From Candidatus Cloacimonadota bacterium (lineage in GTDB: Bacteria; Cloacimonadota; Cloacimonadia; JGIOTU-2), in assembly GCA_014384665.1 (NCBI GenBank), contig JACNFI010000442.1, positions 1 to 8,908 on the forward strand: a stretch of 8,908 nucleotides of DNA, given 5' to 3'. The notes beneath the pieces are model-generated. The model was not told the origin of the DNA, did no database searches, and worked only from the letters and a program-made list of their open reading frames with translations. Both the position numbers and the translations under genes were made by a program. Within the stretch, counting starts at the first letter, position 1, and every line of letters begins with the position of its first letter. Positions 6,180 to 8,908 of the stretch are shown piece by piece.

Positions 6180-7196
6180 TTATTTTTGACTTTGACTTTC
6201 ACGGAATTCTTTAGCGTCAGTATAAATTTTATTTAAGAATTCTTTATTTAAGCCAGTTTCTTGAACAGCGTTTATCACATTATCTACATTCTCTTCTATA
6301 GATATATTATTTTTATTTCCAGCCATTTTCTTGTAAGTTTCGAGAATCGATTTCACTTTTCCTTTAACACATTTGTCTTCATTCGTTTTTGCTTTTTCAG
6401 TTTTTTCTTTGTTAAACATTTTATCATACAGTTCCAAAGTAAATTCCAAAGAAGTAATGATCTCTTCCCAACCTCCAACAATTCCAACAATATGATTTCT
6501 CACATCTCCACCAATTCTCGTTTCCGCTCCATAGCTTTTGCAAGACAGAATAGATTTCACTGCTAAGATGAATTCTTTTTTAGTAACACTTTTTAAGGTG
6601 ATAATAGATGGAAATACTGTTGCTGGCTTAACAACATATCTTGTTCCTAAAGCTTGTCCTGTGCTAATATCTTTGTCATTAATTGCATTAAAAGTGATTG
6701 TATCTTCCACATCATTCCAGGAAAGTAATGATGTTGCTGTTGAATATTCAATTCTGTGTTTAATATTTGCTTCTGCACTTAAAGCTGTTGCTCCGTGAAG
6801 AATACAACGAGGACATTCACAGCAAAGAGAATCTTTTAAGTAACAATTACGAATTGAAATTATTTTTTTATCTTTGATTTCTAATTTTTCAGAAATGGTG
6901 ATTTCATTTGCTAATGCTGCAGTTCGAAGCATTCTTTCCATTTCTCTAGTTTCAGCTGCTTTCTGTTTGGAAGCTAAAAACGCAACCCGGGATATTTGAT
7001 TATTATTTGTAACTGATGTTGGAGTTACCATTGTATTGAGTTCTTTTGTATCTTCAGTTCTAAAAGCAGCATAATCAAGTATTTCCCGAATAATTAAAAT
7101 TTGAACTGTTTTAGCGCCAATTATCGGTTCCGGTCTTTCAACAAAATATTGCTCCAACTTTTTCCACACATTCTGATCGTTGTTTGTGTTATTCAT
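6180..7196 (-). CDS. csc2: Type I-D Cascade backbone protein Csc2 (Cas7 family)
   Basis: This 338-residue protein is Csc2 (Cas7d), the RAMP subunit that multimerises along the crRNA in the type I-D effector and forms its backbone. Family features in order are: KTVQILIIREILDYAAFRTED (about 29-49), in which the strand ends in the Csc2-type FRTE; a basic region with SKQKAAETREMERMLR (76-91); and a Cys-rich zinc-binding insertion with Cys118, Cys125, Cys126, Cys128 and Cys131 leading into CILHGA. DTITFNAIND and KPATVFPSIITLKSVT follow, and then YGAETRIGGDVRNHIVGIVGG. Length is normal for the family. The start is supported by AGGAG (7203-7207), six bases upstream. It overlaps the upstream gene by 8 bases and is 9 bases from csc1, indicating coupled expression. 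The last 80 residues are Lys/Asn/Glu-rich and look helical. I see no sign of damage. Confidence 0.93.
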   Translation of the reverse strand: MNNTNNDQNVWKKLEQYFVERPEPIIGAKTVQILIIREILDYAAFRTEDTKELNTMVTPTSVTNNNQISRVAFLASKQKAAETREMERMLRTAALANEITISEKLEIKDKKIISIRNCYLKDSLCCECPRCILHGATALSAEANIKHRIEYSTATSLLSWNDVEDTITFNAINDKDISTGQALGTRYVVKPATVFPSIITLKSVTKKEFILAVKSILSCKSYGAETRIGGDVRNHIVGIVGGWEEIITSLEFTLELYDKMFNKEKTEKAKTNEDKCVKGKVKSILETYKKMAGNKNNISIEENVDNVINAVQETGLNKEFLNKIYTDAKEFRESQSQK

Positions 7197-7812
7197 CTTT
7201 TTCTCCTTTCATTCCTTTTATTTCTTTCCAAAAATTTACTACATTTGATTTGATAAATTCATTACCATCACTTTCATATTTTTTTGATGGATAAGGAATT
7301 TCACTCCAATCATTAAAGTTTTTATCCCATTTCTGGTTAAACTCTTTAATATCTGAAGTGTATTTTATTTTAAGAAATTCCACAAAATAAGACTTGGTTT
7401 TTTCAAATTTTTCTACATTCTTTTTTCGTTGTTTAAAATAAATCTCACCATCAATAAGTTCCATAACATTTTTTATTTGCATTTCCGGAAGCTCTTCCCT
7501 AAAACTCATGAGACTGTCCACAGCATCCTCAAGTTTTCCAAATGCTTCATTACTGACATAACCTTCGCTTATTTTATTCATTTCATGTTTCCGAAGTGCT
7601 TTTGATTTTATAGAACCGGATGTATAGCGTTTACTATTCTTTGCCATTTCTAATATTTTTGAAACTGGTCCCATAATTTCATATTTAGTCGGTCTTGATT
7701 TTACCCGATAAAAATTCAAATAATCACAAAACATATTTACGATATTTGTGATCTCTTCTTTCTTCATTTCTAAACTGAAATCCTCTGGACTTACCATAAT
7801 TAACTTTCTCAT
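7189..7812 (-). CDS. Putative separately encoded type I-D small subunit (Cas11d-like; Cas10d C-terminal region)
   Basis: This is a 207-residue, highly charged, mostly helical protein. I chose the ATG at 7812 over the one at 7827 because GGAGGT (7819-7824) lies six bases before it, and because it forms an ATGA overlap with the cas10d stop. The segment TKYEIMGPVSKILEMAK (about residues 41-57) resembles the start of the C-terminal helical region of Csc3. In type I-D that region works as the small subunit and, in a studied cyanobacterial system, is also produced by internal translation. Here it has its own gene. The last 65 residues are rich in Trp and Tyr, with the motif NQKWDKNFNDWSEIPYPS, and I cannot assign them to a Cas domain. 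The gene overlaps csc2 by 8 bases, so it belongs to the effector operon. Alternatives are a Cas10d split by frameshift or an unrelated accessory protein. The operon position is certain; the function is inferred. Confidence 0.6.
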   Translation of the reverse strand: MRKLIMVSPEDFSLEMKKEEITNIVNMFCDYLNFYRVKSRPTKYEIMGPVSKILEMAKNSKRYTSGSIKSKALRKHEMNKISEGYVSNEAFGKLEDAVDSLMSFREELPEMQIKNVMELIDGEIYFKQRKKNVEKFEKTKSYFVEFLKIKYTSDIKEFNQKWDKNFNDWSEIPYPSKKYESDGNEFIKSNVVNFWKEIKGMKGEKDE

Positions 7813-8908
7813 TTTCTTACCTCCCATATATTTTCTATAAATTTGTAAACATTAGGGTTTGTTAAATATGAAACCCTGCCTTTGCTTTTCTTATTATCTT
7901 TTTCTTCTTGCATTTCGATCCTCCTTAAAAGATGTCCTTTTGTTTTTGATTTTAATATTTCAAATAAATTTGTTCTATTAGAATAATTTGCCATATAACT
8001 TAAACTAAGTGATGATGCTATTGCTATAAGCCATTTTTCATCAGAATAAACATTTATTCCTTTTTCATTTACAAAATTATAACTACGAAGCCATGAATCA
8101 CTTGTAAGTTGTCTTAATAAATGATTTCCGGGAACATAAACAGAACCTCTTCTCTGTTCAATATCAATTTTTGATATATTATCAGCAATTGCTACTGAAC
8201 ATCCTAATTTTGATGAAAAAATGATAGAAATAAATAATTCTCTTATAGTTCCATTCACATCTGACTCATCTACCCATTTACTACCTGATTTTACTTTATT
8301 TTTTATGGGTTTTATAAGAGGAATTATAACAAAATTTGGTGTTTGTGCAATTATTTGATATTTAGGAATTAGGTTATAAACATTTTTGACAATATCGTGA
8401 GCTATTTCACTTTTAATTCTATTTTGTTTAAAATCTTTAATGAAATTATCCCATTCTTTATAATCCGTAATAAAATCATTATTTATCATATTCAAAGCTT
8501 TATTGTAATTAATATTCATAGGAAAATTTTCACCAAAATGATTTATTAAAGCTTCATCAATTTCACTTAGTTTTGGATTCTTTTTCGTAATCATTAATTT
8601 TTCTCTGAATTGATCATCTTGTTTCATTTCAGAAACAAAATCTTTAAAATTTTTATAATTCTTTTCAAATTCTTTATTAATAATTGAAATCGCTTTTGCT
8701 TCATCTTTCTTTAATGGCAACTCTTCATTGTATTTCAACAATTCTTCAATAATATGTTTTTCAACTTCATCCTTCTTATCCTTCGAAATGTCGGTTATGA
8801 TGAAATCTTCTATTTTTTTTGTCTCAATTTTATTTATGTTATTTATAACATTTTGCGCAATTTTTTTTGTTTCGGAAAAATCAGGAATCTGTTCCGGATT
8901 TGTAGAAA
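7809..8908 (-). CDS. cas10d: Type I-D CRISPR large subunit Cas10d (Csc3), C-terminal part, 5' end outside window
   Basis: This frame stays open from the right window edge to the TGA at 7809-7811, giving 365 visible codons, so the gene is partial. An apparent TTG start near 8741 is only an internal codon. In type I-D, Cas10d is the large subunit of the Cascade-like complex and carries the HD nuclease near its N-terminus, which would lie outside this window. The visible part matches the distal Csc3 region in style: a hydrophobic strand FVIIPLIKP, then RELFISIIFSSKLGCSVAIAD, and a helical segment around KWLIAIASSLSLSYMA. I see no GGDD motif in this segment. The first roughly 150 visible residues are Lys/Glu/Asn-rich and mostly helical in appearance. 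The identification leans heavily on the adjacent csc2, csc1 and cas3' genes. The protein ends in IWEVRK, just before the small-subunit gene, rather than continuing into the usual C-terminal helical region. It overlaps the next gene by ATGA. Confidence 0.8.
   Translation of the reverse strand, partial: STNPEQIPDFSETKKIAQNVINNINKIETKKIEDFIITDISKDKKDEVEKHIIEELLKYNEELPLKKDEAKAISIINKEFEKNYKNFKDFVSEMKQDDQFREKLMITKKNPKLSEIDEALINHFGENFPMNINYNKALNMINNDFITDYKEWDNFIKDFKQNRIKSEIAHDIVKNVYNLIPKYQIIAQTPNFVIIPLIKPIKNKVKSGSKWVDESDVNGTIRELFISIIFSSKLGCSVAIADNISKIDIEQRRGSVYVPGNHLLRQLTSDSWLRSYNFVNEKGINVYSDEKWLIAIASSLSLSYMANYSNRTNLFEILKSKTKGHLLRRIEMQEEKDNKKSKGRVSYLTNPNVYKFIENIWEVRK
7819..7824 (-). promoter_or_regulatory. 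Strong Shine-Dalgarno deciding the start of the small-subunit gene
   Basis: On the minus strand GGAGGT is followed by six bases (AAGAAA) and then ATG at 7812. The same bases encode the last residues of Cas10d (W-E-V-R-K). This near-consensus site is the best in the operon. It supports a genuine independent start rather than an accidental frameshift. Confidence 0.8.

Noticed and set aside
6261..6798. Plus-strand frames of 101 and 86 codons inside csc2.
   Set aside because: They are antisense to a well-supported csc2, have no ribosome binding site and have the low-complexity composition of shadow frames.
8600..8741. A TTG near 8741 as the real start of the gene at the right end.
   Set aside because: The frame remains open through a further 55 codons to the window edge with no stop, and no Shine-Dalgarno precedes the TTG. 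The gene is truncated by the window, not short.

Overview
The window is AT-rich. Every gene I can support lies on the minus strand, so transcription runs from high to low coordinates, and most starts have recognisable Shine-Dalgarno sequences. This suggests a bacterium, probably low-GC and possibly from an uncultivated or anaerobic lineage. I cannot name the taxon. The cas genes look more AT-rich by eye than the ATPase gene at the left end, which would fit a mosaic defence island.

Positions 8908 down to 3404 hold a tightly packed type I-D CRISPR-Cas effector operon. In transcription order it contains: the 3' part of cas10d (csc3), cut by the window edge; a separate gene of 207 codons that I interpret as the small-subunit (Cas11d-like) part, normally the C-terminus of Cas10d; csc2 (Cas7-type backbone); csc1 (Cas5-type); and cas3', a helicase without an HD nuclease domain. 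Neighbouring genes overlap by 4, 8 and 11 bases or are 9 bases apart, so they are almost certainly co-transcribed and translationally coupled. No cas6, cas4, cas1, cas2 or CRISPR array is visible. If present, they lie beyond the right edge or elsewhere.

Positions 3311 to 1666 hold a complete AbiE-type toxin-antitoxin pair: abiEi (winged-helix antitoxin/repressor) followed by abiEii (nucleotidyltransferase toxin). A promoter-like sequence overlaps the cas3' stop codon and could drive the pair separately from the cas operon. Positions 1404 to 43 hold an archaeal-type AAA ATPase of the ATPase_2/DUF234 class, with a PD-(D/E)xK-like C-terminus. A possible 36-codon ORF precedes it, with an ATGA overlap.

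The most striking non-coding signal is a pair of 58-bp imperfect palindromes, aligned without gaps at 46 of 58 positions and in the same orientation. One sits in the abiEi leader (3320-3377). The other lies between abiEii and the ATPase gene (1522-1579). They bracket the AbiE module, and each lies just upstream of a minus-strand ATG. Two tandem 14-bp palindromic units (15-bp period) also cover the ATPase ribosome binding site. Together with the separately encoded small subunit, these are the observations most worth following up.
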